Positions 24,525 to 33,779 are shown, numbered from the stretch's first letter. The stretch is 64,000 nucleotides of DNA from Tabrizicola sp. (GCF_022842145.1 NZ_JALHQD010000004.1:1-64000), one strand, 5' to 3'. The notes: generated by a model from the sequence alone, not told the origin. A program made the numbers and translations.

Positions 24525-24887
24525 GCACTATCTGGGTATGGGGGAAATTCTTGGTGGCTTAGCCTGCGGTGGCGGCGTCGGCTGAGAGGCGGGTTTCAGT
24601 TGGGCCGACGGGTGCTGGGTCGGGGACCTTCGCTGCGGCGGGGCAGGGGCGATTGTGGAAGCGTTCCCGACTCCACGGCTTGAAGACCGGGGGGCAGCGT
24701 CAGGTGAAGATGCTTGAGGGCAGGGGGTCGCCTTTCGTCGCGAGGTGCCTGCCGCATCTGGCCGTCGGGGCTGTTTGTGCGGTGCTCCTAACTTGGATCG
24801 GGCGCGATGCTCAAGGGCGTATCCGCCGGAAGACCACGCTGCCTTGATGCTCATTGACGGAAATTCATCCCTGTGTTTCGATGGATG

Positions 24888-24903
24888 CGGAAAAGCTTTT
24901 CCG
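24888..24903. promoter_or_regulatory. LacI-type operator, copy 1 (regulon 2)
   Basis: CGGAAAAGCTTTTCCG, a perfect 16-bp palindrome. An identical copy lies 77 bp downstream, about seven helical turns away, which would allow repressor looping. Confidence 0.8.
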
Positions 24904-24964
24904 ACTCATCCGTTCGTCAACTTCAGCCCGGGGCCATAGGCCTAGGGATGCGTTGATATCGGAA

Positions 24965-24980
24965 CGGAAAAGCTTTTCCG
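24965..24980. promoter_or_regulatory. LacI-type operator, copy 2 (regulon 2)
   Basis: A second perfect CGGAAAAGCTTTTCCG, 60 nt upstream of the binding-protein start codon. The probable ligand is the LacI-family regulator encoded at 28087-29097 in the same operon. Confidence 0.8.
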
Positions 24981-25040
24981 AAACTGGGGAGGAGACCCAG
25001 CCAGTCACCGTGCCGAATGGCACATGAGGGAGGATGGACG

Positions 25041-26291
25041 ATGACCAGACGTAGACCCCGGATTTCGGGACCCCTTGCGGCTTGCATTTTAGCGGCCCTG
25101 ACCGCCTTGCCTGTTCACGCCGAAGAACTGACCATGTGGGTCCGCGAAAGTGCCGCAGACCCCGGAAAGCTGATGGTCGAGCTGTGGAACTCTGGCCACG
25201 AGAACAAGATCACGCTGACCGCCATTCCGGACAACCAGATGGTGACCAAGCTGGCGACCTCGGCACAGGGGGGCGACAGCCCGGACCTGGTGTCCTTTGA
25301 CCTGATCTACATGCCAGACTTCATGAAGGCGGGGCTGCTGACCGATCTGACGGAGCAGCTGAACGCAGATACGAACTATGCCACCCATGTCCAGGCCTAC
25401 AAGGACATCGCCACCTATGAGGACAAGATCTATGGCGTCGGTTTCACGCCGGACGTGTCGGTTCTTGCGTGGAACAAGGACCTTTACAAGGCCGCGGGGC
25501 TTGACCCCGAGAAGGGGCCGACCACGGTCGCCGAAATCGTCGATCACGCGCGCAAGATTCGCGCCCTGGGCGGGGATACCTACGGTTTCTGGTTTTCCGG
25601 CGCCTGTCCCGGCTGCAACATCTTCGTCACCTCGCCGATGATGGTTGCCGCAGGATCGAAGATGCTGCCCCGCAACGGCGAGGATGAGGCCTTGACCGGC
25701 GACGGCGTCAAGCTGGTGCTGGAAGCCTACAAGACCATGTGGGACGAAGGCATGATCCCCGAGAATGCCGAAGTCGATACCGGGGCGAACTTCGTTTCGG
25801 CCTTTGCCTCGGGCAAGATCGGCATCGCCGGGACCGGAGGCTTCCTCATCAGCCTGATGAAGCGCGAGCACCCCGATTTCAACTATGGCCTGACGCTGCT
25901 GCCCGGTGCCGAACCGGGGCAGGTTTCGGCCTTCGTCGGAGGTGACGTGGTGGCGATTCCTGCCGGGGGCAAGAATGAAGCCGCTGCACGGGAGTTCGTG
26001 GCCTGGGTCCTGTCGGACGAGGCGCAGCTTCAGGGCCTTGCCAAGAACTCGATCCTGACCACCCGGACCGATCTGGCCGACAACGAGTTCACCAAGGGCA
26101 ACGACAAGGTGCTGACCACGGCGAAGGCGCTGTCGGTGGGCTATGTCCCGTGGGTCTTCCACTTCGCCGACATGGTGAACTCGGACTCGTCGCCCTGGAT
26201 CATCATGGTCCAGACGGCGATCTTCGATGGCGACATCGACGGCGCTATCGAAGCGGCCCGGGCCGAGATGCTGGCCATCGCCTCCAAGTGA
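25041..26291 (+). CDS. Extracellular sugar-binding protein (CUT1, family 1)
   Basis: A 416-residue binding protein with a signal peptide ending 'LTALPVHAEE' (about residue 27). Mature-domain hallmarks are 'VSFDLIYMPDFMKAGLLTDLTEQL', 'GVGFTPDVSVLAWNKDLYKAAGLDP', 'GFWFSGACPGCNIFVTSPMM' and 'FASGKIGIAGTGGFLISLM'. ATG 41 in this block (25041) has a GGAGGA ribosome site; the earlier in-frame ATG 25017 does not. It heads an operon with two permeases, lacI, GH127 and the ATPase. Its ligand is likely an L-arabinofuranose-containing glycoside, inferred from the GH127 gene. Confidence 0.9.
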   Translation: MTRRRPRISGPLAACILAALTALPVHAEELTMWVRESAADPGKLMVELWNSGHENKITLTAIPDNQMVTKLATSAQGGDSPDLVSFDLIYMPDFMKAGLLTDLTEQLNADTNYATHVQAYKDIATYEDKIYGVGFTPDVSVLAWNKDLYKAAGLDPEKGPTTVAEIVDHARKIRALGGDTYGFWFSGACPGCNIFVTSPMMVAAGSKMLPRNGEDEALTGDGVKLVLEAYKTMWDEGMIPENAEVDTGANFVSAFASGKIGIAGTGGFLISLMKREHPDFNYGLTLLPGAEPGQVSAFVGGDVVAIPAGGKNEAAAREFVAWVLSDEAQLQGLAKNSILTTRTDLADNEFTKGNDKVLTTAKALSVGYVPWVFHFADMVNSDSSPWIIMVQTAIFDGDIDGAIEAARAEMLAIASK

Positions 26292-26297
26292 CCCCTC

Positions 26298-26320
26298 GGG
26301 GGCCGGTCCGTCCGGCCCCC
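26298..26320 (+). terminator. Intercistronic hairpin after binding-protein gene
   Basis: GGGGGCCGG and CCGGCCCCC form a 9-bp stem with a 5-nt loop immediately after the binding-protein stop, in the 63-nt gap before the permease. It has no U tract and probably sets the ratio of binding protein to permease. Confidence 0.75.
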
Positions 26321-26354
26321 GTCTCCAGCCCTCGCCAACCCCGGGAACGCGCAA

Positions 26355-27224
26355 ATGTCCACCCGCAGGAACGCCCTTGTCGGCCTTGCCTGGCTCGCCC
26401 CGACGCTTGCCTTCGTCAGCTTCTTCGTGCTGTGGCCGATGGTGCACCTTGTCTGGCTGTCGTTCACCTCGACCTCGCTTCTGGGCGGGGGGGAGTGGGT
26501 GGGGCTGGAGAACTACCGCACGGCTTTCGGAGATCCGAAATTCTGGGCGGCGTTCAAGTTCACCCTGCTTTATACCGCAGTGATCACGCCGATCCTGATG
26601 GGCCTCGGCTTTGCGCTGGCGCTTCTGGTTTCGCCCAACACGCCCTTGCGCCGCCTGACACGCAGCGTGGTCTTCCTGCCCGTGGTGATCGGCCTCGCCT
26701 CGTCGTCGCTCCTCTGGTTCTGGCTTTTTGACCAGCAGGTCGGGCTTTTCAACCAGCTTCTCGTCGACCTGGGTGCCATCGACGAGCCGGTGGTCTGGTT
26801 CCGCAAGGCGGAAACCGGGCTGGCGGCCGTCATCATTTCGGTCACCTGGAAAGTGGTCGGCTTCGGGATGATCCTGATCATGGCGGGTATCCAGTCGATC
26901 AGCGCCGACCTGTTCGAGGCCGCCCGCATCGACGGCGCCTCGCCCGCCTTGCAGGTCCGCCGGATCGTGCTTCCCCTGGCCGCGCGCTCGCTGGTGATGG
27001 CCACCGTAATCTCGGTCATCGGGTCGATGCTGGCCTTCGACCAGTTCTACCTGATGACGGGGGGAGGGCCCCGCGGCAAGACCTTCACCTCGGTCTACAT
27101 GATCTATCAGGCCGGATTTGTCCGCTTTGACCTTGGCTATTCCGCCGCCCTGTCGGTGATCCTGATGGTCGTGATCATGTCGATGACCGTCATCCAGCTG
27201 CGCCTGCAACGGGGGCGGCGATGA
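26355..27224 (+). CDS. Sugar ABC transporter permease, MalF/UgpA type
   Basis: A 289-residue CUT1 permease with six helices, the usual 'ENYRTAFGDPKFWAAFKFTLLYT' after helix 1, and the EAA loop 'LFEAARIDGASPALQVRRIVLPLA'. The late 'YLMTGGGPRGKTFTSVYMIYQAGF' motif is typical of this subunit. Its stop overlaps the start of the next permease by 4 nt (ATGA). Confidence 0.92.
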   Translation: MSTRRNALVGLAWLAPTLAFVSFFVLWPMVHLVWLSFTSTSLLGGGEWVGLENYRTAFGDPKFWAAFKFTLLYTAVITPILMGLGFALALLVSPNTPLRRLTRSVVFLPVVIGLASSSLLWFWLFDQQVGLFNQLLVDLGAIDEPVVWFRKAETGLAAVIISVTWKVVGFGMILIMAGIQSISADLFEAARIDGASPALQVRRIVLPLAARSLVMATVISVIGSMLAFDQFYLMTGGGPRGKTFTSVYMIYQAGFVRFDLGYSAALSVILMVVIMSMTVIQLRLQRGRR

Positions 27225-28090
27225 ACATGGCGACCCTTGCCCTGCCGCCCAAGCCATTGGCCCGCCAGGCGCGCGGGTGGCTGGTGGCCGCGATCTGCAT
27301 CGCTGTCATCACCCTGATGCTGATGCCGCTGGTGATGTCCTTCCTGGCCTCCTTCCGGCCGCTGGCCGAAACCTCGGCGGTGCCGCCGACCTACCTGCCC
27401 TCGGCCCTCAGCACCGAGAACTACCAGAAGGTCGCGAACTACCAGCAGGGCATCTGGACCTATGTCCGCAATTCCGCCCTGGTGGCGGGGATGACCATTG
27501 TCTTGTGCCTTGTCCTGTCGGTCCCGGCGGGCTTTGCGCTGGCCCGCTTCCCGGTGCCGGGAAAAGAGGTGTGGTTCGTCCTGATCCTGGCCTCGATGAT
27601 GGTGCCCTACCAGGCGCTTCTGGTGCCGATCTACCTGATGTTCGCCAAGCTGGGGCTGACCGCCAATCACTTCGGCCTCGCGATCCTGCACACGATCCTG
27701 CAGCTGCCGTTTTCCGTCTACCTGATGCGCAACAGCTTCGAGGCCGTGCCGAAAGAGCTGGAAGAGGCCGCCCGCGTCGACGGGGCCTCCACCGCCTTCC
27801 AACTGCGCCGGGTGTTCATCCCGCTGGCTCTGCCGGGCATGGTCACCGTGGCGCTGTTCGCCTTCATCACCTCGTGGAACGAGTTCATCGGCGCGTTGAT
27901 CCTGATGAACACGGAAAGCGCCTTCACGGTGCCGATCATGCTGACCGGCGTTGTTTCGGGTGATTTCGGGTCGGTGGACTGGGGTGCCTTGCAAGCCTCG
28001 GTCGTGGTGTCGATGCTGCCTTGCCTGCTGGTCTACCTTGCCTTGCAGAAATACTACGTCTCCGGATTGCTGGCTGGAGCCGTGAAATGA
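27221..28090 (+). CDS. Sugar ABC transporter permease, MalG/UgpE type
   Basis: A 289-residue CUT1 permease with the EAA loop 'LEEAARVDGASTAFQLRRVFIPLALPG' and the C-terminal 'KYYVSGLLAGAVK' characteristic of the MalG branch. The start overlaps the upstream permease stop and its own stop overlaps the lacI start (ATGA), so translation is coupled on both sides. Confidence 0.92.
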   Translation: MNMATLALPPKPLARQARGWLVAAICIAVITLMLMPLVMSFLASFRPLAETSAVPPTYLPSALSTENYQKVANYQQGIWTYVRNSALVAGMTIVLCLVLSVPAGFALARFPVPGKEVWFVLILASMMVPYQALLVPIYLMFAKLGLTANHFGLAILHTILQLPFSVYLMRNSFEAVPKELEEAARVDGASTAFQLRRVFIPLALPGMVTVALFAFITSWNEFIGALILMNTESAFTVPIMLTGVVSGDFGSVDWGALQASVVVSMLPCLLVYLALQKYYVSGLLAGAVK

Positions 28091-29097
28091 GTGCAGACGA
28101 CAAGCCGCGCGGCAGTGCCACGATCCACGATGTCGCACGGGCGGCGGGGGTTTCGATCGGCACGGTGTCGAAGGCGCTGAATGGCACGGGCTCGCTGTCC
28201 GAGGACACCCGGAAACGGGTGATGGAGACCGCCCGCGCGCTGCACTTCCGCCCGAACATGCTGGCGCGCAGCCTGCACACCGGGTTGTCGGGTTCGGTCG
28301 GGCTGATTTCGAACGACAGCTTCGGCCGCTTCACCATGCCGATCATGGAGGGGCTGGAGGGTGTGCTGTCGCAATCCGGCGTGGGCGTCTTCATGGTCAA
28401 CGCCACCGACGACGCGGAACGCGAAAAGGCGCACCTGGACCAGCTCTTGGCAAAGCAGATCGACGGGCTGATCGTCACGGCGCGGCGCGCGGACCGCCGG
28501 CCCTCGGTGGATCTGCGCGGCCTGGGTGTGCCGGTGATCTATGTCTTCAGCCAGGGGGACGCGCCCGAAGCTTTGACGCTTTTGCCGGACGACAAGGGCG
28601 GCGCGCGGCTGGCGACCGACCATCTGGTCCAGCGCGGCCGCCGCCGCATCGCCCATGTCACCGGCCCAAGCGACTTCGAGGCGGTGCGGCTGCGCGCGGA
28701 AGGATGGCGCGAGGCGTTGACCGACGCGGGCCTGGAACCCGGCCGCCTGTTGCACGGCAGCTGGTCCGAAGCCTGGGGTCGCGCGGCCACAGCGCAGCTG
28801 ATGTCCGACCCGGTGCGCCCGGACGCCATCGTCTGCGGCAACGACCTCATCGCCCGCGGGTGCGCCGACGCCCTGCGCGAGGCGGGGATTGCCTGTCCCG
28901 GCGAGGTCGCGCTGACCGGCTTCGACAACTGGACCGTGATGGCCGAGGCCTGCCGCCCCGCGCTGACCTCGGTCGACATGAACCTGATCCAGCTTGGCGC
29001 CGAGGCCGGGCAGAAGATGACCCAGATGATCAAGGGCGCAGAGGCCTCTGGCACCCTGCGCCTGCCCTGCACGCTTGTCGTGCGTGAAAGCACCTGA
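28087..29097 (+). CDS. LacI-family transcriptional regulator (regulon 2)
   Basis: A 336-residue regulator with helix-turn-helix 'ATIHDVARAAGVSIGTVSKALNG', hinge 'NMLARSLHTG' and a sugar-binding sensor domain ('GLISNDSFGRFTMPIMEGLEG', 'DAIVCGNDLIARGCADALREAG', 'VALTGFDNW'). It is embedded between the permeases and the GH127 gene and translationally coupled to the former. It is the obvious candidate for binding the twin CGGAAAAGCTTTTCCG palindromes upstream of the operon, giving autoregulation. An in-frame extension upstream to 28021 lies in the permease gene. Confidence 0.9.
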   Translation: MSADDKPRGSATIHDVARAAGVSIGTVSKALNGTGSLSEDTRKRVMETARALHFRPNMLARSLHTGLSGSVGLISNDSFGRFTMPIMEGLEGVLSQSGVGVFMVNATDDAEREKAHLDQLLAKQIDGLIVTARRADRRPSVDLRGLGVPVIYVFSQGDAPEALTLLPDDKGGARLATDHLVQRGRRRIAHVTGPSDFEAVRLRAEGWREALTDAGLEPGRLLHGSWSEAWGRAATAQLMSDPVRPDAIVCGNDLIARGCADALREAGIACPGEVALTGFDNWTVMAEACRPALTSVDMNLIQLGAEAGQKMTQMIKGAEASGTLRLPCTLVVREST

Positions 29098-29108
29098 CGG
29101 AGGACCCC

Positions 29109-30995
29109 ATGCGCCGCTATTCATCCATCCCCTTTGCCGACGTGAAGATCACCGGCGCTTTCTGGTCCGAACGGCTGGACACCGTGCTGAAGACCACGAT
29201 CCCCAGCCAGCACGCCCAGCTTGCCAAGTACAACGTGCTGGAAAGCCTCAAGCTGCCAAAGCCCGTCCCACCGCTGACCTTCAAGCCCCATGCCGACGGG
29301 TTCAGCACCCAGATCTTCTGGGACAGCGACGTCGGCAAATGGATCGAGGCCGCCTCATACGCCCTGTCGCACCGCCGCGATCCGGAGATCGAGGCGCAGA
29401 TCGAGGCGATCATCGACGACCTGGAAAAGGCGCAGGAGCCAGACGGTTACGTCAATTGCTGGTATCTGGAACGCGAGCCGCAGAACCGTTGGACCAACCT
29501 CCGCGACAACCACGAGCTTTACAACCTTGGCCACATCCTGGAGGGCGCGGTCGCCTACCTGCGTGCCACCGGCAAGGACCGGCTGATGCAGGTGATGGAA
29601 CGCGCCTTCGACCATGTCGCCACCGTGTTCGGCCGCGGTCCGGGGCAAAAGCGCGGCTATTGCGGCCACCCCGAGGTGGAACTGGCGCTGATCAAGGCCT
29701 GGCACGCCACGGGCAAGCGCAAGTATCTGGACCTTGCGACCTACTTCGTCGACGAACGGGGCCAGCAGCCCCACTACTTCGACCAGGAACGCGACGCGCG
29801 CGGCGAGCCTGCGGGCAAGTACGGGCAGGGGACCTACGAATACAGCCAGTCCCACCTGCCGGTCCGCCAGCAGACCAAGGTCGTCGGCCACGCCGTCCGT
29901 GCGATGTATCTTTACACCGCGATGGCCGATCTGGCCGCCGAGCATGACGACGGCGAGTTGAAGCAGGTCTGCGAGACACTGTGGAAGGACGTCACCTCGA
30001 CCCGGATGTATGTCACTGGCGGCTTTGGCCCCTCGGCCCGGAACGAGGGCTTCACCCAGGACTACGACCTGCCGAACGACACCGCCTATGCCGAGACCTG
30101 CGCCTCTTGCGCGATGATCTTCTGGGCGGCGCGGATGCTGAACCTGGACCTCGACGGCCAGTATGCCGACCTTCTGGAACTGGCGCTGTACAACAACGCG
30201 CTGGCTGGGCTCTCGCGTGAGGGGGATACCTACTTCTACGACAACAAGCTGGACAGCGATGGCAGCCACCGCCGCTGGGACTGGCACCCATGTCCCTGCT
30301 GCACGATGAACGTGGCCCGCCTGGTCGCTTCGGTCGGCGGCTATGTCTACGGACTTGGGGACAACGAAGTGGCCGTCCATCTTTACGGCGGGTCCGAGAC
30401 TGAAGTCGCCCTGCAAGGCGGCAAGGTCCGCATCGCGGAAAGCTCCTCCTACCCCTGGACCGGGGCGGTCCGCATCGAGGTCACGCCCGAGGCGCCACAG
30501 GCCTTCACCCTGTCGCTCCGCATTCCCGCCTGGTGCGAAGCGCCGCGGGTCCGCGTGGCCGGGGCGGACGTCCCCGTCACCCCCGAACGCGGCTACCTGC
30601 GCCTTGACCGTACCTGGAAACCCGGAGATGTGATCGAACTGGACCTGCCCATGCCCGCCCAACGCCTGTGGCCGCACCCCGAGATCAAGGCCGACGTCGG
30701 CCGCGTGGCCCTGCGGCGCGGCCCGCTGGTCTACTGCTTCGAGAGCCAGGACCAAGCCGCCCCGCTTCACCGTCTGCGCCTGCCGCGCGCGTGCGCTCTG
30801 TCCGACGATTTCCGCGCCGACCTTCTGGGCGGGATCAGCGTCCTCAAGGCGGAAGGGGCCGCGATCGCCGACCAGGACGCCGCACTCTACCGCACGCATC
30901 CACCGGCGGAAGGGCCGTCACCGCTGCTGGCCGTGCCCTATTACATCTGGTGCAACCGGGGCCCGAACCCGATGCAGGTCTGGATCCGGGAGTAG
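29109..30995 (+). CDS. GH127 beta-L-arabinofuranosidase
   Basis: A 628-residue glycoside hydrolase with the (alpha/alpha)6 barrel and C-terminal beta domains of GH127. The zinc/thiolate site is intact: Glu329 and Cys331 in 'YAETCASCA', and Cys397-Cys398 in 'WHPCPCCTMN'. In the characterised HypBA1 enzyme the equivalent residues bind zinc and one Cys is the nucleophile. No signal peptide is seen ('MRRYSSIPFADVKITGAFW'), so the substrate must be imported first, consistent with the ABC genes in the same operon. It would release L-arabinofuranose from a small beta-L-arabinofuranoside. The exact aglycone is unknown; DUF1680 relatives with other specificities exist. Confidence 0.88.
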   Translation: MRRYSSIPFADVKITGAFWSERLDTVLKTTIPSQHAQLAKYNVLESLKLPKPVPPLTFKPHADGFSTQIFWDSDVGKWIEAASYALSHRRDPEIEAQIEAIIDDLEKAQEPDGYVNCWYLEREPQNRWTNLRDNHELYNLGHILEGAVAYLRATGKDRLMQVMERAFDHVATVFGRGPGQKRGYCGHPEVELALIKAWHATGKRKYLDLATYFVDERGQQPHYFDQERDARGEPAGKYGQGTYEYSQSHLPVRQQTKVVGHAVRAMYLYTAMADLAAEHDDGELKQVCETLWKDVTSTRMYVTGGFGPSARNEGFTQDYDLPNDTAYAETCASCAMIFWAARMLNLDLDGQYADLLELALYNNALAGLSREGDTYFYDNKLDSDGSHRRWDWHPCPCCTMNVARLVASVGGYVYGLGDNEVAVHLYGGSETEVALQGGKVRIAESSSYPWTGAVRIEVTPEAPQAFTLSLRIPAWCEAPRVRVAGADVPVTPERGYLRLDRTWKPGDVIELDLPMPAQRLWPHPEIKADVGRVALRRGPLVYCFESQDQAAPLHRLRLPRACALSDDFRADLLGGISVLKAEGAAIADQDAALYRTHPPAEGPSPLLAVPYYIWCNRGPNPMQVWIRE

Positions 30996-30998
30996 CCG

Positions 30999-32006
30999 AT
31001 GGCCGACGCGCAACTGCGCCTGACCTCGTTGCGCAAAAGCTTCGGCGCATTCGAGGCGATCAAGGGCGTTGACCTGGAAGTGCGGAAGGGCGAATTCTGC
31101 GCCCTTCTCGGGCCTTCGGGCTGCGGCAAGTCCACGCTTCTGCGGCTGATCGCCGGGCTGGAAGAACCAAGCTCTGGCCGGATCGAGATCGCCGGACGTG
31201 ATGTGACGATGCAGGAACCCTCGAACCGCCAGATCGCGATGGTCTTCCAGTCCTATGCGCTTTACCCGCACATGTCGGTGGCCGAGAACATCGCCTTCTC
31301 GCTGGAGGCTGCCGGCGTCGCCAAGGCCACGCGGCTGGCCCGCGCAACCGAGGTGGCGAAGCTTCTCCAGCTTGATCCCCTTCTTGCCCGCCGCCCGGCC
31401 GAGTTGTCCGGCGGCCAGCGCCAGCGCGTCGCGATCGGTCGTGCTTTGGTGCGCAACCCGCAGGTCTTTCTGTTTGACGAACCCCTGTCGAATCTGGACG
31501 CGCTGCTTCGCGTCCAGATGCGGATCGAGTTGTCGAACCTGCACCGCGACCTTGGGGCCACGATGATCTATGTGACCCATGATCAGGTCGAGGCGATGAC
31601 GATGGCCAACAAGATCGTGGTCATGAACGCAGGCGAGGTGCAGCAGATCGGCGGTCCGATGGACCTGTATGAAAACCCGTCCAACCGCTTCGTGGCGGGG
31701 TTCATCGGCAACCCGGCGATCAACTTCCTGCCCGGTGCCGCCGTCGGTGTGACGGCGTATGAAATCGGGGTGCGGCCGGAACACATCCAGATGGTGCCCG
31801 CAGACGGCGCACGCCTCTCCGGTACGGTCAGCCTGGTCGAGCGGCTGGGCAACCAGACCCTTGTGCATGTCGCGACGCCGGTTGGCATGCTGTGCGTGCA
31901 AGGTGCGGGCCGACTTGCGGCCTCGGTCGGCGAAAGCGTGGGCCTCGCCTTCGACGCGGACCAGGCGCTGGTCTTTGATGAAAGCGGTCGGCGGCGGTCG
32001 GGCTGA
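30999..32006 (+). CDS. ABC transporter ATPase, MalK/UgpC type
   Basis: A 335-residue CUT1 ATPase with Walker A 'GPSGCGKST', signature 'LSGGQRQRVAIGRA', 'DEPLSNLDALLR' and switch His 'YVTHDQVEAMTMANK'. The C-terminal TOBE domain is somewhat short ('IGVRPEHIQMVPADGARLSG'). It starts 3 nt after the GH127 stop and closes the operon begun at 25041, supplying energy to the two permeases. Confidence 0.92.
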   Translation: MADAQLRLTSLRKSFGAFEAIKGVDLEVRKGEFCALLGPSGCGKSTLLRLIAGLEEPSSGRIEIAGRDVTMQEPSNRQIAMVFQSYALYPHMSVAENIAFSLEAAGVAKATRLARATEVAKLLQLDPLLARRPAELSGGQRQRVAIGRALVRNPQVFLFDEPLSNLDALLRVQMRIELSNLHRDLGATMIYVTHDQVEAMTMANKIVVMNAGEVQQIGGPMDLYENPSNRFVAGFIGNPAINFLPGAAVGVTAYEIGVRPEHIQMVPADGARLSGTVSLVERLGNQTLVHVATPVGMLCVQGAGRLAASVGESVGLAFDADQALVFDESGRRRSG

Positions 32007-32028
32007 ATGGCGGCAAAGCGTCTGGGCA

Positions 32029-32042
32029 GCGGCACGTGCCGC
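32029..32042. terminator. Possible bidirectional terminator palindrome
   Basis: GCGGCACGTGCCGC is a perfect 14-bp palindrome in the 79-nt gap between the convergent ATPase and aldolase genes. It has no U tract, so it is only a weak terminator candidate. Confidence 0.35.
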
Positions 32043-32085
32043 AGGCGGCGTGATCCCGCGGGGACATCTCCCCCGGACGTGCTGA

Positions 32086-32931
32086 TCACCCTTGCGCCCG
32101 TCCAGCGGCACCGAGGTTGCGCAGGATGGCGCGGCAGGCCTGCATCACCGGAGCCTCGGTTTCGCGCAGGATCGCGATCCGGTCGAAGCGGTCGGGGTCG
32201 CGGTTCACTGCCTCACGCAGGGCGGACCCGAAGGCCATGCGCAACTCGGTGCCAATATTGACCTTGGCGATCCGGCTGGTCGCGGCCAGCGCGGCCCGCT
32301 GGGGCAGGGGGACGCCCGAGCCGCCGTGGATGACCAGGGCGACATCGGTCAGCGCCTCGATGGCGCGAAGGCGGTCAAGGTCCAGCCCGCTGCCCGGACC
32401 CTCTTGCAGATGGAGGTTCCCGACCGAGATCGCCATCGCGTCGACGCCGGTCTCGCGGGCAAAACGGGCTGCTTCGGCGGGGTCGGTTCCGGCGGAAGCA
32501 GCCCCGCCGGAGTAGCCGACGAACCCGATCTCGCCTTCGCACCCGATGCCGGCGGCATGGGCCAGTTCCGCCACCGCTGCGGTCAGATCGATGTTCTGTT
32601 GCAGCGGCAATTGCGAGCCGTCGAACATCAGCGAGGTGAACCCCGCGTCCAGCGCGGCGCGGCATTCGTCCAGCGAGCTACCGTGGTCGAGATGCGCCAC
32701 GACGGGGACGCTTGCTTCTTCGGCAAGGTGGCGGAACATCCGGCCCAGGATCGGCAGGGGCGTGTGGGCGCGGCAGGCTGGCCCGGCCTGCAGGATGATG
32801 GGCGCGCGTTCCGCCTCGGCTGCGGCAACAAAGGCGCGCATGTCCTCCCAGCCGAGGCAGACCAGGCCGGGGACGGCATAGCCGTCCCGAAGCGCCGGTT
32901 GCAGCACCTGGGCCAAGGTCGCAATGGTCAT
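32086..32931 (-). CDS. Class II fructose-bisphosphate-type aldolase (probable IolJ role)
   Basis: A 281-residue class II aldolase with zinc-ligand segment 'VVAHLDHGSSLDECRAAL', 'GCEGEIGFVGYSGG', and the phosphate-binding loops 'VIHGGSGVP' and 'VNIGTELRMAF'. Family members split ketose bisphosphates. At the end of an iol operon the likely substrate is 2-deoxy-5-keto-D-gluconate 6-phosphate, giving dihydroxyacetone phosphate and malonic semialdehyde. The sequence is also compatible with tagatose- or fructose-bisphosphate aldolase, so the IolJ role rests on context. Its start overlaps the iolB stop by 4 nt. Confidence 0.82.
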   Translation of the reverse strand: MTIATLAQVLQPALRDGYAVPGLVCLGWEDMRAFVAAAEAERAPIILQAGPACRAHTPLPILGRMFRHLAEEASVPVVAHLDHGSSLDECRAALDAGFTSLMFDGSQLPLQQNIDLTAAVAELAHAAGIGCEGEIGFVGYSGGAASAGTDPAEAARFARETGVDAMAISVGNLHLQEGPGSGLDLDRLRAIEALTDVALVIHGGSGVPLPQRAALAATSRIAKVNIGTELRMAFGSALREAVNRDPDRFDRIAILRETEAPVMQACRAILRNLGAAGRAQG

Positions 32932-33767
32932 TTGAACTTGGCCACCATGTCCATGATGCCGGGGATCGTGTGCAACTGCGCAGCGTGGGTCGGCTGGAAA
33001 TACTGCTTCAGGCTGCGCTGGCTTTGGCCGCCGAGGATAGTGAAATAGTACATCTCGTACCCCGGCAAGACGCAGCAGGGGTGGTAGCCCTTGTCGATCA
33101 GCACCGTGGAGCGGTTCATGATGTGATAGGCGTCGCCGGGCTGGTTATCCACCCGCTGCAGCATCTGCAGGCCGGACCCATAGTCGGGCCGGAAGCGGAA
33201 GTTGTAGCATTCGTCATGCCGCGTCTCATCCGGCAGGCGGTCGGTGTCGTGCTTGTGGGACGGAAAGCCCGACCAGCCGCCCGCGCCCACGGTGTAAAGC
33301 TCGGACACGAGCAGGCGGCCGACTCGGTCATGGTAGGCGGCCCCCAGGATATGCTTGATCTTGCGGTGGGTCTTGGTGTCGTCGGACCCGTATTGCACCT
33401 TGTCGATGTCCGCGACGCGCACGGCGAAGGGTCGCAAGGTCTCGGCGAACTTCGCACCCGCGATGAAGACCTCGGTATCGGTCAGTGCCGTGATCCGTGC
33501 GCCGGTGTCCTGCGGGACATAGACGCCCTCCGGTTCGCCGTCCCAGACATCGACGTCCCGGTTGCCGATGCCCGCAAAGGTCTCGCCCGCCGTTTCCACC
33601 GTCACCGTGCCGGTGGCGGGGACTACGCAGGTCTCGTAGCCGGGGGTGCGATAGTCGAAATGTGCCCCCGCCTTGAGGTGGACGATGTTGAAGTAGACGT
33701 AGGGAACCAGCGGATGCTCCCGGTCGACGATGGGCTGGTTCTGGTTGTCGTGGGGGGCGATGTGCAT
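32928..33767 (-). CDS. iolB: 5-deoxy-glucuronate isomerase
   Basis: A 279-residue bicupin IolB, which converts 5-deoxy-D-glucuronate to 2-deoxy-5-keto-D-gluconate. Diagnostic segments are 'LVSELYTVGAGGWSGFPSHKHD', 'HDECYNFRFRPDYGSGLQ', 'VLIDKGYHPCCVLPGYEMYYFTILGG' and the metal His/Glu residues within them. The length matches the family. It lies 12 nt downstream of iolC and overlaps the aldolase start, consistent with a polycistronic iolDCB-aldolase unit. Confidence 0.93.
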   Translation of the reverse strand: MHIAPHDNQNQPIVDREHPLVPYVYFNIVHLKAGAHFDYRTPGYETCVVPATGTVTVETAGETFAGIGNRDVDVWDGEPEGVYVPQDTGARITALTDTEVFIAGAKFAETLRPFAVRVADIDKVQYGSDDTKTHRKIKHILGAAYHDRVGRLLVSELYTVGAGGWSGFPSHKHDTDRLPDETRHDECYNFRFRPDYGSGLQMLQRVDNQPGDAYHIMNRSTVLIDKGYHPCCVLPGYEMYYFTILGGQSQRSLKQYFQPTHAAQLHTIPGIMDMVAKFK

Positions 33768-33779
33768 GGGTGGTCCCTT

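Larger units (their letters stand above)
24525..25040. other. Intergenic region between two regulons
   Basis: About 500 nt without a convincing gene. The left part is GC-rich, and small open frames on both strands lack ribosome sites and recognisable domains. The right part holds the two CGGAAAAGCTTTTCCG palindromes and a possible promoter, TTGACG (24854) with TTCGAT 17 nt further on, placing the first palindrome at the transcription start. The binding-protein gene's GGAGGA ribosome site is at the right edge. Confidence 0.6.

Noticed and set aside
24569-24847. A 92-residue plus-strand frame between the two regulons
   Set aside because: It lacks a ribosome site and overlaps a similar frame on the other strand; both look like GC-driven chance frames.
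29355-30899. A 514-residue antisense frame within the GH127 gene
   Set aside because: GH127 has the complete Zn-Cys site and family length; the antisense frame has no domain and is an effect of codon bias.
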